Assembly: GCA_019694875.1 (NCBI GenBank)
Contig: JAIBBC010000003.1
Coordinates: forward strand, 310,001-374,000
Reading direction: 5' to 3'
Source of the DNA: Cyclobacteriaceae bacterium
GTDB taxonomy: Bacteria; Bacteroidota; Bacteroidia; Cytophagales; Cyclobacteriaceae
DNA length: 64,000 nt
The position numbers and the translations under genes are program-made. Shown here one piece after another: positions 46,228 through 57,400 of the stretch (positions are counted from its first letter, which is position 1; every line of letters begins with the position of its first letter). The notes under the pieces were generated by a model that was given only the letters and a program-made list of their open reading frames with translations, made no database searches and was not told the origin of the DNA.

Positions 46228-47205
46228 ATGAAAGAAGTAACCGTTGGCGTAGACATTGGAGGGACTAATACCAAATTCGGTATCGTTGACCGGGAAGGCA
46301 ATGTTTTGTTTCAGGACAGCATTTCAACACAAGGCTTTGAAGAATTCAGCGATTACCTGAAAGGGCTGTCGGAGGCTTTGCGCAAAGGCCTGCATGCTCC
46401 CGGTGCTAATTACAAACTTCTAGGCATCGGAGTTGGCGCTGCCAACGGTAACTATTACAAAGGCACCATCGAACATGCTACAAACCTGAAGTGGAAAGGC
46501 ATTATTCCTTTGGCAGAAATGCTCCGCGAAGAGTTCAACGTTCCTGCGCTGGTTACAAATGATGCCAATGCGGCTGCGGTAGGTGAAATGGTTTACGGTG
46601 CCGCGAAAGGCTTAAAAGATTTTATCGTTATCACACTCGGTACCGGACTGGGAAGCGGACTTGTTGCCAACGGACAACTTATTAACGGCAAGCATGGCAT
46701 TGCCGGTGAATTGGGTCACACAACCGTTAACTACGCGGGCCGGTATTGCAACTGCGGAAAAAGAGGTTGCCTGGAAACATACGTGTCTGCAACCGGTATA
46801 AAGCGAAGTGTTTACAAATTGCTTGCCGATCACCTCGAACCGAGTGAGTTGCGGGGCATCAGCTTCGACAACCTGAACACCAAGATGATTACCGATGCAG
46901 CCAGACGCGGAGATCTCGTAGCGCAGGAAGCATTTGAGTACACCGGCAGAATTCTCGGTACCAAGCTTGCAGAAACTGTTGTTCACACTGATCCTGAAAC
47001 CATCTTCCTGTTTGGCGGATTGTCACTCGCGGGTGATCTGATCTTCAAGCCAACGATCAAGCACATGGAAGCTAACCTGATGCCCGTGTTCCGCGGCAAG
47101 GTTAAAGTTCTTCCGTCAGGGCTGCAAAATCAGGCCGCCCCTATTTTAGGTGCGAGCAGTCTGGTTTGGAATTATCTGGAGGAAAAAGGGAAAGTGCTGG
47201 CGTAA
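46228..47205 (+). CDS. ROK-family glucokinase
   Basis: 325 aa. ATP-binding VGVDIGGTNTKFGIVD at the N-terminus, catalytic Asp in VTNDANAAAVGE near 111, and the ROK zinc site GHTTVNYAGRYCNCGKRGCLE with His and three Cys. No DNA-binding domain, so a kinase and not a NagC-type repressor. Glucose is the likely substrate because of the neighbours pgi and pfkA and the glucose made by the GH130 pathway; other hexoses are possible. Start ATG at 46228; two codons upstream a TTG is in frame. Confidence 0.9.
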   Translation: MKEVTVGVDIGGTNTKFGIVDREGNVLFQDSISTQGFEEFSDYLKGLSEALRKGLHAPGANYKLLGIGVGAANGNYYKGTIEHATNLKWKGIIPLAEMLREEFNVPALVTNDANAAAVGEMVYGAAKGLKDFIVITLGTGLGSGLVANGQLINGKHGIAGELGHTTVNYAGRYCNCGKRGCLETYVSATGIKRSVYKLLADHLEPSELRGISFDNLNTKMITDAARRGDLVAQEAFEYTGRILGTKLAETVVHTDPETIFLFGGLSLAGDLIFKPTIKHMEANLMPVFRGKVKVLPSGLQNQAAPILGASSLVWNYLEEKGKVLA

Positions 47206-47259
47206 CCGAATTTCAGTTCAAGAAAACGCCTTATCTTTAATGCGCTAACACCCCTGCGC

Positions 47260-48516
47260 ATGAAAAACTCTATACTTTTACTACTACTATTTTGTTCATT
47301 CTTCACTATATCGGCACAGGAAAATTACCTGCCGGGTTTTGTTATCGCCTCGAAAGGAGATACTGTTCGGGGAACAATTGATTACCGAAACTGGAAACGA
47401 AATCCTGCTGCAATTTCATTTAAACGAGAAAGTGACGGTCTGATATTCTCTTATGACCCATCGCAAATCAGGGGCTTTTTAGTTGCCCAGGAGTATTACG
47501 AAAGCGCACGTGTTCAAACAGAGGTCAGTCCGGAGAGAACAAATGAACTAAGCTATGACGTTGAGTTTATTCTGGAGGAAGAAGTTGCGTTTCTGCAAGC
47601 ACTGATAACGGGTAACAAAAGCCTGTATTATCTGGTGAACAAAAAAGGTAAAGACAATTTCTACATTAAGAATGGCGACAAGATTGATCTTCTTTTGTAC
47701 AAGCAGTACGCCCGGAATGTCAATTACACCCGACAGGTTCTTATCAACAACAAGTACATCGGTCAGCTTTCGAATTATCTGGGCGATTGCACCGGCTTGC
47801 AACAGAAAACAAATAACGTTAGGTATTCTCAAAAGGAATTAGCCAAATTATTTGAAGCGTACTACCGGTGTAAAACGGATCAACCGAAATTTAAAAAGAA
47901 CCCCGATCGTGCTATCGTCCAACTTGGTCTTGTGGGAGGAATTGCGATAAGTTCTTTAAAAATGGGTAATACAAGTAAGTTACGCGTTTCAAAGGCAGAC
48001 TACGACAATTCTGTTAATGCCATTGGCGGACTATCTTTAACGCTGGTGTTGCCCAGAAATCAGCAGCGTTTCGCTATTCAAAATGAGTTGCTTGTTGCAA
48101 ATTACAATTTTACAGGGAACGATTTGATTTATGAAGCTGATGATGATTATATCGATACGGAATATAATTTTAAAGCTACGCAGTTAAAATTGAACACAAT
48201 GGTTCGGATCCGGGTGCTTAACCGACAGCCGGTAAGCCTTCATCTCGAGGCCGGGATAATGAATGCGCTTGCTCTTTCCATCGAAGCCAAACAGACCCAG
48301 ACCACAGTTTTTCATGCACCCGCCGTAACAACCAAGCGTGATGCACTAAATGCGAGAAGTTATGAGCAGGGTTTTGTTGGTGGTGCGGCAGGCCAATACG
48401 GAAAGTTCTCCCTTACCGCCCGGTACGGAACCGGCAATGGTTTTTCAAAAATTAATTCACTAAAGACCACTATTAACCGATTTTATGTTGCGGTCGGATA
48501 TCGCTTGACAAAATAA
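47260..48516 (+). CDS. Outer-membrane-barrel-like protein of unknown function
   Basis: 418 aa with a signal peptide (SILLLLLFCSFFTISAQ). An N-terminal beta-rich domain of about 200 residues (GFVIASKGDTVRGTIDYRNW, SYDPSQIRGFLV, SLYYLVNKKGKDNFYIKNG) precedes a C-terminal barrel with alternating strands that ends FYVAVGYRLTK. The plan and several motifs recall the protein at 28167-29231. It follows the kinase by 54 bp but has a TATCTTTA sequence in between and may have its own promoter. Function unknown. Confidence 0.72.
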   Translation: MKNSILLLLLFCSFFTISAQENYLPGFVIASKGDTVRGTIDYRNWKRNPAAISFKRESDGLIFSYDPSQIRGFLVAQEYYESARVQTEVSPERTNELSYDVEFILEEEVAFLQALITGNKSLYYLVNKKGKDNFYIKNGDKIDLLLYKQYARNVNYTRQVLINNKYIGQLSNYLGDCTGLQQKTNNVRYSQKELAKLFEAYYRCKTDQPKFKKNPDRAIVQLGLVGGIAISSLKMGNTSKLRVSKADYDNSVNAIGGLSLTLVLPRNQQRFAIQNELLVANYNFTGNDLIYEADDDYIDTEYNFKATQLKLNTMVRIRVLNRQPVSLHLEAGIMNALALSIEAKQTQTTVFHAPAVTTKRDALNARSYEQGFVGGAAGQYGKFSLTARYGTGNGFSKINSLKTTINRFYVAVGYRLTK

Positions 48517-48529
48517 GTAATCGTAAACC

Positions 48530-49912
48530 CTACTTCATTTTTTGAGCCTCGTACTGCTTTCCAAATGTCGTGTAAATTATTTTTGAGGGGTGATTGCTGT
48601 CATTGTTCTCAAATTTTACAGTTGCCCAAAAAGTTTTGTCTATAAATGAGCCATCAGCTTGCGGGATGAGTATTGACTCCCGTCCGCCACCCAGTTTCCA
48701 GACAATTACTAAGTAATCATCTTTTCGAAGAACCTCAAGTTTAGCGTTCGGCATCACGAAATCGGCACCACCTTCGTAGTTTCCGATAAAAGCATCTTGC
48801 GCAGTTGCTTCCAACTGTATCGGTTGTCCTATTTTAATATCATCGTACGTAGTACCAAATGCCAGGCTGGCTACTTTATTCATTATTCTTAAAACTGGCG
48901 CAGAATAATTGTTAGACAGAACTACTATGAAGTATTTATTAGCCTGATCATAGTAGCGTACCTCTGAAGAAAATCCCGGAGATCGGCCATTGAATCCATA
49001 TACTTTAATATCCGGAAAAACAAAAAGTCCATATCCATATGTTCCAACATTACTCAAGGCATGAGGACTACATAATTTTTCAAGCGATCTTTTAGACAAT
49101 AACTTTTCTCCAAAAAGGCTTTCATAAAATTTAAACATATCGCTTGTAGTAGAATAAACAGAAGCATGTCCAATTTTATTTGACCAATCTACTTTGAACG
49201 AGACTTTCAGTTTTGTTAATCCTTCAGGAAAATAGCCAATGGCCAAATTGGGGATCGCCTTGGCAGAATTGTCATGACCCGTTTCTTTCATGCCACACAC
49301 ATCGAATATCTCCTTTTGTAAAAAATCACCAAAAGATTTTCCGGTAACGTTCTCAATGATGTAAGCAAGCAATCGATAATTGTTGTTACTGTATATAACT
49401 TTGCTCCCAGGCTCTGCAGCAAGCTCGACCTCACGGAGAAGATCAATCTGTTCAGCGAGCGATCGGAACTTGCTCCATATTTCCGGATTACTCCCCTCCT
49501 TGCTGAAAATAGGCAGATCATGAGGCAATCCCGATGTGTGCGATAGTATTTGGTGGATAGTAATTTTATTACCATTCGGAAAATCAGTCAAATATTCGCT
49601 TACAAAATCATCCGTCTTTAACAATCCCTTTTCTTCCAGGATCAGAATGCCAACGGCCGTAAAAATTTTCGAATTTGACCCGAGGTAAAATCTTGTATCA
49701 GTTGCATTGGGTATTGATCGACCGTAGTCGGCCATTCCAAAACTTTTATTTAAGATTATAGAGCCATTTTTTGCAACCAATATATTACCACTGAACGAGC
49801 CAATGGATTCGTAACTCTTTATGTATTCATCCAGAGACGAAAACTCATCCTGAGAGTGGGCATTGGTCAGGCTGAGGCAGCCGACAACTGACATTATGAA
49901 AATTAAGCGCAT
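48530..49912 (-). CDS. Secreted serine hydrolase of the beta-lactamase class C / PBP4* family
   Basis: 460 aa with a signal peptide (IFIMSVVGCLSLTNAHSQ). The catalytic Ser79 and Lys82 lie in YLGSNSKIFTAVGIL; the YxN motif is in VIYSNNNYRLLAY, and the C-terminal 100 residues form a separate beta domain. Such enzymes act as D-aminopeptidases, esterases or beta-lactamase-like hydrolases; the substrate cannot be named. The ATG at 49912 is used; an in-frame codon at 49993 lies before the signal. No operon partner: convergent with the barrel gene. Confidence 0.9.
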   Translation of the reverse strand: MRLIFIMSVVGCLSLTNAHSQDEFSSLDEYIKSYESIGSFSGNILVAKNGSIILNKSFGMADYGRSIPNATDTRFYLGSNSKIFTAVGILILEEKGLLKTDDFVSEYLTDFPNGNKITIHQILSHTSGLPHDLPIFSKEGSNPEIWSKFRSLAEQIDLLREVELAAEPGSKVIYSNNNYRLLAYIIENVTGKSFGDFLQKEIFDVCGMKETGHDNSAKAIPNLAIGYFPEGLTKLKVSFKVDWSNKIGHASVYSTTSDMFKFYESLFGEKLLSKRSLEKLCSPHALSNVGTYGYGLFVFPDIKVYGFNGRSPGFSSEVRYYDQANKYFIVVLSNNYSAPVLRIMNKVASLAFGTTYDDIKIGQPIQLEATAQDAFIGNYEGGADFVMPNAKLEVLRKDDYLVIVWKLGGGRESILIPQADGSFIDKTFWATVKFENNDSNHPSKIIYTTFGKQYEAQKMK

Positions 49913-50070
49913 CGTGAAGTGGGTTGTCTTACCGGAAAGAAACCCACGAAACAATCGTACGTTACGGAAATAAGAACAATTATTTATCCACACGAAATAT
50001 CACCCTAACAAGGTGATCGATGAGTGTAACATACAGAACCCAGTTACAATAACGCTTTGATTATTTCGAA

Positions 50071-52467
50071 TCAGTTAACTTTTACTCCGAGATTTTCACC
50101 CAGGAGCCTGAACTGTTTCACCCAATCTTTTTTAGTGCTAAGTGCTTCGATGTCTTCCTCGCGGGAAATTTCGAAATACAGATTCTGACTTTTATACAAA
50201 ATTGGCTCGAGTTTGAATTGCTTGAGCAGTGGGAATACCCTGTTCAGCCGGTCGATGCGTTTTGTGTTGCTGCGTTCGGCACTGATGCGTTTAAGTTCTT
50301 TAAAGATGCTCTCTCCCGCCATGCGCGAGATTTTTCCCGGATCTTCAATCTTCAAATCCCATTTCACCAGCTCATGCATTACGCGTTCCATCTCTTTGAT
50401 GTTGATCCGTTCCCCGTTGAAGCAGTTCTGGAGGTCGGCATTCAGAATGTATTCAAATGATGTGATGTAAGCTTTCGGTGTAGGTATATCATTGTTTGCC
50501 AAGGCGTTAACCAGCGGATAGTCGTGGTTATACACCCTTCGTAATGATTCTTCCAGTTCGCGCATGCTTTGCTGGGTAATCATATCGAGTACTTTCCGCT
50601 TTTCATCCTTAAACAATTGCCACAGTGTGTAATTCACCGGACCAAAATATGTTTGCATCAGTCCGATTACATCGCCCAACCGGCCTTCTTCAAACGCGGT
50701 GAGAATACGCATCTGCATGCTCGCAAACTTGTCGGGTTCCATGTCCAGCGAAATGTTACCCATGATGTTGTGCTTACCCATGTGCATCACGGCAAACGTG
50801 AAACGTTTTTCCGAACGCGTTACATCCGATTTAACCTTCGTTATCCCCAATGCAAGCTTTTGCTCGCCTGCCTCCTTGCGCACAAAAAAATCATTGGTAG
50901 CCGAATAGTTGAACAGCGGAGAGTTCTCAGGATCTTCTTCAAACAACGAGGCTACCGCATAGTGCATCCCTACGCGCGCGAGATTTGTTTTCGAAGGCAT
51001 GACATACTTCTGATAGATGTTGGCCCCGTTTTCCAGCACGGCAATGTTGCTTGGAGCGGCTTCGAGTCGTTTGATAAATTCATCTTCCAGGTCCATCCCG
51101 CCCGACTGGCTGATTAATTGGATCGCCCGACATGCATATTGCATGATTTGGGTTGTTTCGATCCCGGAGATTTCATCAAAGAACCAGCCACAGCTCGTAT
51201 ACATGAGCAACGCATTGCGCTGCATCTCCATCAGACGCAGCACGCGATTCTGTTCAACATCTTTCGTACAATGATCTCGTAAAAACCTTCTTACAGTTTC
51301 ATCGTCACGTCTTAAAATTACATTGATATAATCGTTACGTGCTGCCCATGGATCGCGCAGAATTTGCGAAGCCTCATGTTCGTACACCTGATTTAACTGG
51401 TCGCGCAGCCAATCAAGCGATTCACGCAAAGGCTTACGCCACTTTTGCGTCCATCCTTCCCTGCCGCCACTGTTACAACCACAATCGTTCCGCCAGCGCT
51501 CCACACCATGCACGCAGCTCCACGAACTGTTTTCATGAATCTGGATTTCATACGCCACTTCAACTTTCGAAATAAATTCCGCGTAGTTAGTAATATTTGC
51601 ATGCTGCTGCTGATCGATATAATCCAAACAGAACGCCAGAGCCATGTCGCCATGTTTATGATGGTGACCGTAGGTTTCTCCATCAGTCGCGATATGCACG
51701 AGTTGCGTTTCCTGCGAATGCGCATCGAATGAATTTAACAATGCATGCGCAAACTTCTGACCATCGTTCAACAAACCGTTAAACGCTACGCCTTGAGCGA
51801 TATCACCATTGTAAAAAAATAAGACGATTGATTTCCCGGACGGCAGCTTGCAGAGATACGGCCTGCGTGTATCCACACCGCTGTCGCGCAGTTCATGCCA
51901 GTGCTCATCTTCTATTCTGCGAAAAGCTTTTGCCTGTCGCGGGGCGAGCACGGTGAATTTAATGCCCTGTTCGGCCAGCAATTCCAGCGATTCTGTATCC
52001 ACAGCACTTTCCGCGAGCCACATTCCTTCAGGTTTACGCTTAAACCGATGTTCGAAATCGCGAATACCCCAAACGATCTGCGTAATTTTATCATTACGGT
52101 TCGCCAGTGGCATGATAATATGATTGTATACCTGCGCCATGGCTGAGCCATGACCGGAAAAATGCGCTACACTCTGACGATCGGCTTCAAGAATCGCATC
52201 GTACGTTTCCCGATCGTAGGCTTCCATCCATGAAAGCAAAGTCGGGCCGAAATTAAAACTGATTCTCGAGTAGTTGTTGATGATATCTTTGATGATGCCA
52301 TGTTCCAGAATCCGCGAAGCAGAGTTTGGGGCATAGCATTCAGCAGAAATGCGTTCATTCCAGTCGTGATACGGATGTGCAGAGTCCTGAACTTCAATCA
52401 CCTCAAGCCAGGCATTTTCACGGGGTGGCTGATAGAAATGCCCGTGTATACAAATGTACTTTTCCAA
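50071..52467 (-). CDS. GH57-family glycosidase-like protein (DUF3536 type)
   Basis: 798 aa, no signal. The N-terminal third is the GH57 (beta/alpha)7 barrel: CIHGHFYQPPRENAW at the start, the likely nucleophile Glu153 in GMWLAESAVDTES, and HIATDGETYGHHHKHGD near 262 as candidate second carboxylate. The rest is the helical DUF3536 extension. Characterised GH57 enzymes act on alpha-glucans (amylase, branching, amylopullulanase); this longer type is not characterised to my knowledge. It is the last gene of the alpha-glucan operon, 21 bp after glgB. Confidence 0.88.
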   Translation of the reverse strand: MEKYICIHGHFYQPPRENAWLEVIEVQDSAHPYHDWNERISAECYAPNSASRILEHGIIKDIINNYSRISFNFGPTLLSWMEAYDRETYDAILEADRQSVAHFSGHGSAMAQVYNHIIMPLANRNDKITQIVWGIRDFEHRFKRKPEGMWLAESAVDTESLELLAEQGIKFTVLAPRQAKAFRRIEDEHWHELRDSGVDTRRPYLCKLPSGKSIVLFFYNGDIAQGVAFNGLLNDGQKFAHALLNSFDAHSQETQLVHIATDGETYGHHHKHGDMALAFCLDYIDQQQHANITNYAEFISKVEVAYEIQIHENSSWSCVHGVERWRNDCGCNSGGREGWTQKWRKPLRESLDWLRDQLNQVYEHEASQILRDPWAARNDYINVILRRDDETVRRFLRDHCTKDVEQNRVLRLMEMQRNALLMYTSCGWFFDEISGIETTQIMQYACRAIQLISQSGGMDLEDEFIKRLEAAPSNIAVLENGANIYQKYVMPSKTNLARVGMHYAVASLFEEDPENSPLFNYSATNDFFVRKEAGEQKLALGITKVKSDVTRSEKRFTFAVMHMGKHNIMGNISLDMEPDKFASMQMRILTAFEEGRLGDVIGLMQTYFGPVNYTLWQLFKDEKRKVLDMITQQSMRELEESLRRVYNHDYPLVNALANNDIPTPKAYITSFEYILNADLQNCFNGERINIKEMERVMHELVKWDLKIEDPGKISRMAGESIFKELKRISAERSNTKRIDRLNRVFPLLKQFKLEPILYKSQNLYFEISREEDIEALSTKKDWVKQFRLLGENLGVKVN

Positions 52468-52488
52468 AATGCGTAAAAGCTAAATGTA

Positions 52489-54456
52489 TTAAGAACCGGC
52501 CTCTAATTCAAATTCATTATCTTCTTTATGCAATTTAAGCACCGTCATACCTAACGGTGGTAAGGTTATTGACACAGAATAATCCTGATGATGATATTTT
52601 ACAGGTGAAGTCAACAAGTCGCCAATGTTAAGAACACCGCTTCCTCCATACTTAAGATTGTCGGTATTAAAAACTTCGCGCCAGCGTCCGCGTACCGGCA
52701 CGCCAATGCGGTAGTGTTGGCGGGTTTCCGGTGTGAAGTTACAAACTACAATGAGCAAGTCTTCTTTTTTATCGGACTTGCGCTGATAGGCAATCACACT
52801 GTTCTCGCTGTCGGAATAATCAATCCATTGAAAACCGCGCTGATCAAATGCATAGTGATACAAAGCTGGCTCCGATTTGTAATGAACGTTCAATTCGGAC
52901 ATAAACGTTTTCATGCCTGCATGCGGTGCATACTGCAGTAAATGCCAGTCGAGACTCTTATCATGACTCCATTCACCCGACTGTCCGATTTCCCCGCCCA
53001 TGAAAACCAGCTTGGTGCCGGGGTGTGTAAACATATACCCGAACAGCAAACGCAAGTTGGCAAAACGCTGCCATTCATCGCCCGGCATGCGTCCGAGCAA
53101 CGAACCTTTTCCGTGCACTACTTCATCGTGCGAAAGCGGAAGCATAAAGTTTTCCGTAAATGCATACATCACGCTGAACGTGATTTCGTTTTGATGATAT
53201 TTTCTGTGAACCGGTTCCTTTTTAAAATATTGCAATGTGTCGTGCATCCAGCCCATCATCCACTTCTGACCAAAGCCCAAACCACCGAGGTAAGTAGGTT
53301 TTGAAACACCCGGCCATGCGGTAGATTCTTCGGCAATGGTTACAGCATCGGGAAAGTTCGCGTAAACGGTTTCATTAAACTCTTTCAGGAAGCTGATCGC
53401 TTCAATGTTTTCGTTGCCACCGAATTGATTTGGAATCCACTCCCCTGCTTTGCGCGAGTAATCGAGGTAAAGCATACTCGCCACTGCATCTACCCGCAAT
53501 CCATCGATGTGATACTGATCGAGCCAGAACAGCGCGTTGCTGATCAGGAATGATCGAACTTCGTTTCTTCCGTAGTTGAAGATGTAACTCTTCCAGTCGG
53601 GATGAAACCCTTTACGGGGATCGGCATGTTCATACAGGTATGTTCCGTCAAACTTATAGATCCCGTGTTCATCGCCCGGATAATGTGAAGGTACCCAGTC
53701 GAGAATAACGCCAATGTTGTTCTGATGAAGCGTATCGACCAGCTGCATGAATTCTTCCGGAGTTCCATACCGGCTTGTTGGTGCGAAATAACCGGTAATC
53801 TGGTATCCCCACGATCCGAAGAACGGGTGTTCCATCACCGGAAGAAACTCTACATGTGTGTAGTTCATTTCCTTCAGGTAGCTGACAAGCTCGTCTGCCA
53901 GTTCAACATAACTCAGCGACCGGTTTCCGTCTTCAATCTTCCTGCGCCACGAACCAATGTGCACTTCGTACACCGAGTAGGGTTTCGCCATGTCGGCCAT
54001 TTCCTTGCGCGTGGTAAGCCACTTCTTATCTTTCCATTTATAGTCCGTCTGCCAGACGACTGAAGCGGTTTTAGGGGCTACTTCCGCGTAAGCGGCAAAC
54101 GGATCGGCTTTCTCGAGATATTCGCCTGTAGCAGAATGAATTGCATACTTATACACTTCGCCTTTCTGCAGTCCGGGTACGAATATTTCCCAGATACCGG
54201 ATTCATCCCAGCGTGGATGCATTTTCGTTTGGGTGTCACTCCAGCCATTAAAGTTTCCGATAACCGAAACTGATTTTGCATTCGGTGCCCACACTGCGAA
54301 GTACACTCCCTTTTTGGTGCCGAACGAAGTTACATGCGCGCCCAACTTCTCATACAACCTGAAATGCTTTCCGGTTTTGAACAGATGAATGTCGAAATCC
54401 GTAAGCAGAGTTTGACCTTCGTCTGAACCGCTTTTTATTGAAGCTCTTTTAGCCAT
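52489..54456 (-). CDS. glgB: 1,4-alpha-glucan branching enzyme
   Basis: 655 aa from ATG at 54456. N-terminal CBM48 (FAVWAPNAKSVSVIGNFNGW near 53), GH13 barrel with Asp323 (HIDGLRVDAVASM), Glu376 (TIAEESTAWP) and the LPLSHDEVVHGKGSL site, and a C-terminal beta domain. It makes alpha-1,6 branches in glycogen-like glucan. A longer frame to 54582 overlaps the TreS-kinase gene and does not resemble GlgB, so it is rejected. It starts 22 bp after the TreS-kinase stop. Confidence 0.96.
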   Translation of the reverse strand: MAKRASIKSGSDEGQTLLTDFDIHLFKTGKHFRLYEKLGAHVTSFGTKKGVYFAVWAPNAKSVSVIGNFNGWSDTQTKMHPRWDESGIWEIFVPGLQKGEVYKYAIHSATGEYLEKADPFAAYAEVAPKTASVVWQTDYKWKDKKWLTTRKEMADMAKPYSVYEVHIGSWRRKIEDGNRSLSYVELADELVSYLKEMNYTHVEFLPVMEHPFFGSWGYQITGYFAPTSRYGTPEEFMQLVDTLHQNNIGVILDWVPSHYPGDEHGIYKFDGTYLYEHADPRKGFHPDWKSYIFNYGRNEVRSFLISNALFWLDQYHIDGLRVDAVASMLYLDYSRKAGEWIPNQFGGNENIEAISFLKEFNETVYANFPDAVTIAEESTAWPGVSKPTYLGGLGFGQKWMMGWMHDTLQYFKKEPVHRKYHQNEITFSVMYAFTENFMLPLSHDEVVHGKGSLLGRMPGDEWQRFANLRLLFGYMFTHPGTKLVFMGGEIGQSGEWSHDKSLDWHLLQYAPHAGMKTFMSELNVHYKSEPALYHYAFDQRGFQWIDYSDSENSVIAYQRKSDKKEDLLIVVCNFTPETRQHYRIGVPVRGRWREVFNTDNLKYGGSGVLNIGDLLTSPVKYHHQDYSVSITLPPLGMTVLKLHKEDNEFELEAGS

Positions 54457-54478
54457 AGTTTTATAGGTTAGGCATTTG

Positions 54479-57400
54479 TTATTTCTTCTTTTTCTTGTCT
54501 GCCAGTTCTTTCTCCTGCAAATAGCGACCCATGTGATACAGGATACCCCGCAACGGCACAGCGGCCCAGTCAGGGCGACCATTCAATTCATATCCAAGCT
54601 CATAAATCGACTTTTCAATGAGGAAGATCCGGATCAGCAAATCGTTTTCGGCTGAAAGGTTACGGCCCATGCCCATCCGCTCCATGTACGCACCGAGATA
54701 GAAGCGGCTTATATAATGCTGCCATTGCTCAGCCCATGCTTCGAGGAACTCCATGTCGCGTTCGCGGTAGTTTTCGTTCAACAATATTTTACCGAAGGCT
54801 GCGTAGTGAAACGAACGCATCATACCGGCAACATCTTTAAACGGACTTTTTTTCAATCTTCGCTCTGCGAACGAGAATCCGGGTTCACCTTCAAAGTCGA
54901 TAATCACGAAATCCTTACCCGTAAACAAAACCTGTCCGAGGTGATAATCGCCATGAATGCGTGTTTTAATTGCATTGATTTTTACCTGGTAGATTTCACT
55001 GAAGCACTCCAGCACCTGAGGCTCCATCTCAAGTACCCGTTTTGCAAGCACCTTGCTCGACTCATCGAGTTTTGGAATGGATGTCTTTAATAAATTGAAA
55101 CGGTCACGCACCAGCTTCCGGAAAGAAGAATACAGCGATCGCTGATAATTAGGTGTGAACGTTTCAGGAACAAATGCAGCGTTTGACGAATCTGACGCCA
55201 GCGCCAAATGCATTTCGGCTGTGCGCTGACCAAGCCGAACCACGCGTTCGTAAAACCCTCTTCCGATAAATTCCTGAATGATTTCAGGAGCTTCTTCAAA
55301 ATGTATGGATGGTGTATTTACCAGCTTCGGCAGCTTTTCCTTTTTCGCTTTAAGAATGACACGTTCGAAGAAACGGCCCACCGAGTCGGTCGACATCACC
55401 CATGAGTCGCCCTGGTTCTCAACTTTTTCCTGCAGCAATCCAAAAACGATGGTTTGACCTTCGCTGTCTTTATACTCTACGCTGCCGGCATACCGCGGAG
55501 AATTGGTAAAGTTCGTGTGCTCCGTCAGGAACCGGACGAGTTCAAGATCAGGGTTGATTTCTTTCTCGATCTTCCGATAGAACTTGAAGAAATACAGGTC
55601 GTTATAAATAATCGAGGTATTGCTTTGCTCAGCCTTCAGGATTTTTGACTCCACTTTGTTGTTTGGAATCTTGATCTTATTGAAAACGCTTGAGTTAAAC
55701 TGCAGCTCGCCACCATCATCATCCTCAATCGTAACTTTCTTGTCCATGCTCTGAAGCAGGAAATCACGGAACACTTTGTCGTAGCTACTGTCGAAAATGA
55801 ATCCACTCTTGCCCTGAATTTCCGCGCGACAGATTACGCTCTGTGCCGTGTATTCAGCACGTTCAAGGATATAATCTGAGAGAATAAACGTCATCGGCAG
55901 GAAATATAATTCCGGCAGACGCTGAACGTAATGAACCTCAATGAGCGAAAGGTAATGTGTGCCGCCATCGATTTTGAGCGGGATAACTTTGTGCAATGCA
56001 ATCTTATTAATCACTTTTGCCTTTCCTCCAAACCACCGGCACTTCTTCATAAATACCGGCAGGATTTTCCGCTCGAATGTGCGCTGTTCGTTGTAGTTGT
56101 TAAACAGCTTCTCCCACGAGACATCGGTTTTTAATACCGGAAGTTCAGTACTGCCATCTTTTTTATCCTTCTGCTCGGCTTTGTCGATCTGGAACCAGAA
56201 ATATCCATACGGTCCCACGGTGATCGAATACTGGCCTTCACCGATGTTGATGAACCTGTTCTGACTAAACACTTCCGTTACTTCGCAATTCTTAAACTCC
56301 GAGAGATTTAACGTGGTTGCTTGCGAGAACTGCGACAGGTTGGCTACAACGATTATGCGCTGCTTCTCATCTGAGCGCGCAAAACACAATACTTTATTGT
56401 TATCCGTATCGATAAACTTCATCTCTCCCCTTCCAAACACCTGAAGGCGCTTGCGCATGGCGATGACGTTGCGCATCCAGTACATCAGCGATGACGGGCT
56501 TTCATCCTGCGTGGCAACGTTTACCGATTCAAATCTGTAGATCGGGTCGGTAATCACGGGCAGGTAAAGCTTCTGCGGATTTGCCGTTGAGAACCCAGCG
56601 TTCAGGTTCATGTTCCACTGCATCGGTGTGCGAACTCCGTGGCGATCGCCCAGGTAAATGTTATCACCCATTCCGATTTCATCGCCATAATAAATTACAG
56701 GCGTTCCTGGCAGAGAGAACAGCAGCGTATACAGCAACTCGATTTTCCTCCGGTCGTTGCCCAGCATGGGTGCCAACCGTTTGCGAATGCCGGTATTGAA
56801 TTTGGTCTTCGCATCATCGGCATATGCCTTGAAGAGATAATCTTTTTCCTCTTCTGTAACCATCTCGAGACCGAGCTCATCGTGGTTTCGAAGAAATAAC
56901 GCCCACTGGTTTGTTTCCGGAGTTTCGGGCGTTTGTTCGATGATGTCGATGATCGGATAACTATCTTCCGTACGCAAGCCGAGAAACAAACGCGGCATCA
57001 ACGGATAGTTGAAGTTCATGTGGCATTCTTTACCATCCCCAAAGTAGGCCGCAGCATCTTCAGGCCAAAGGTTTGCTTCCGCGAGCAGCACGACATTTTT
57101 ATAATGACGATCTACATGTGTTCTGATTTTCCGGAGGAATGCATGTGTTTGCGGAAGGTTCTCGCAGTTTGTGCCTTCTTCTTCAAACAAGAACGGCACC
57201 GATGATAATCTGAATCCGTCTACGCCCAGCTTGCACCAGAAGTCAATAATCTTAATGACTTCCATCTGCACTTCCGGATTTTCATAATTCAGCTCCGGCT
57301 CATGGCGGTAGAACCGATGCCAGTAATACGATTTAGCTTCGGTATCCCAACTCCAGTTGCTCGATTCTTCACTCTGAATGATTACCCGCGCATCCTTGTA

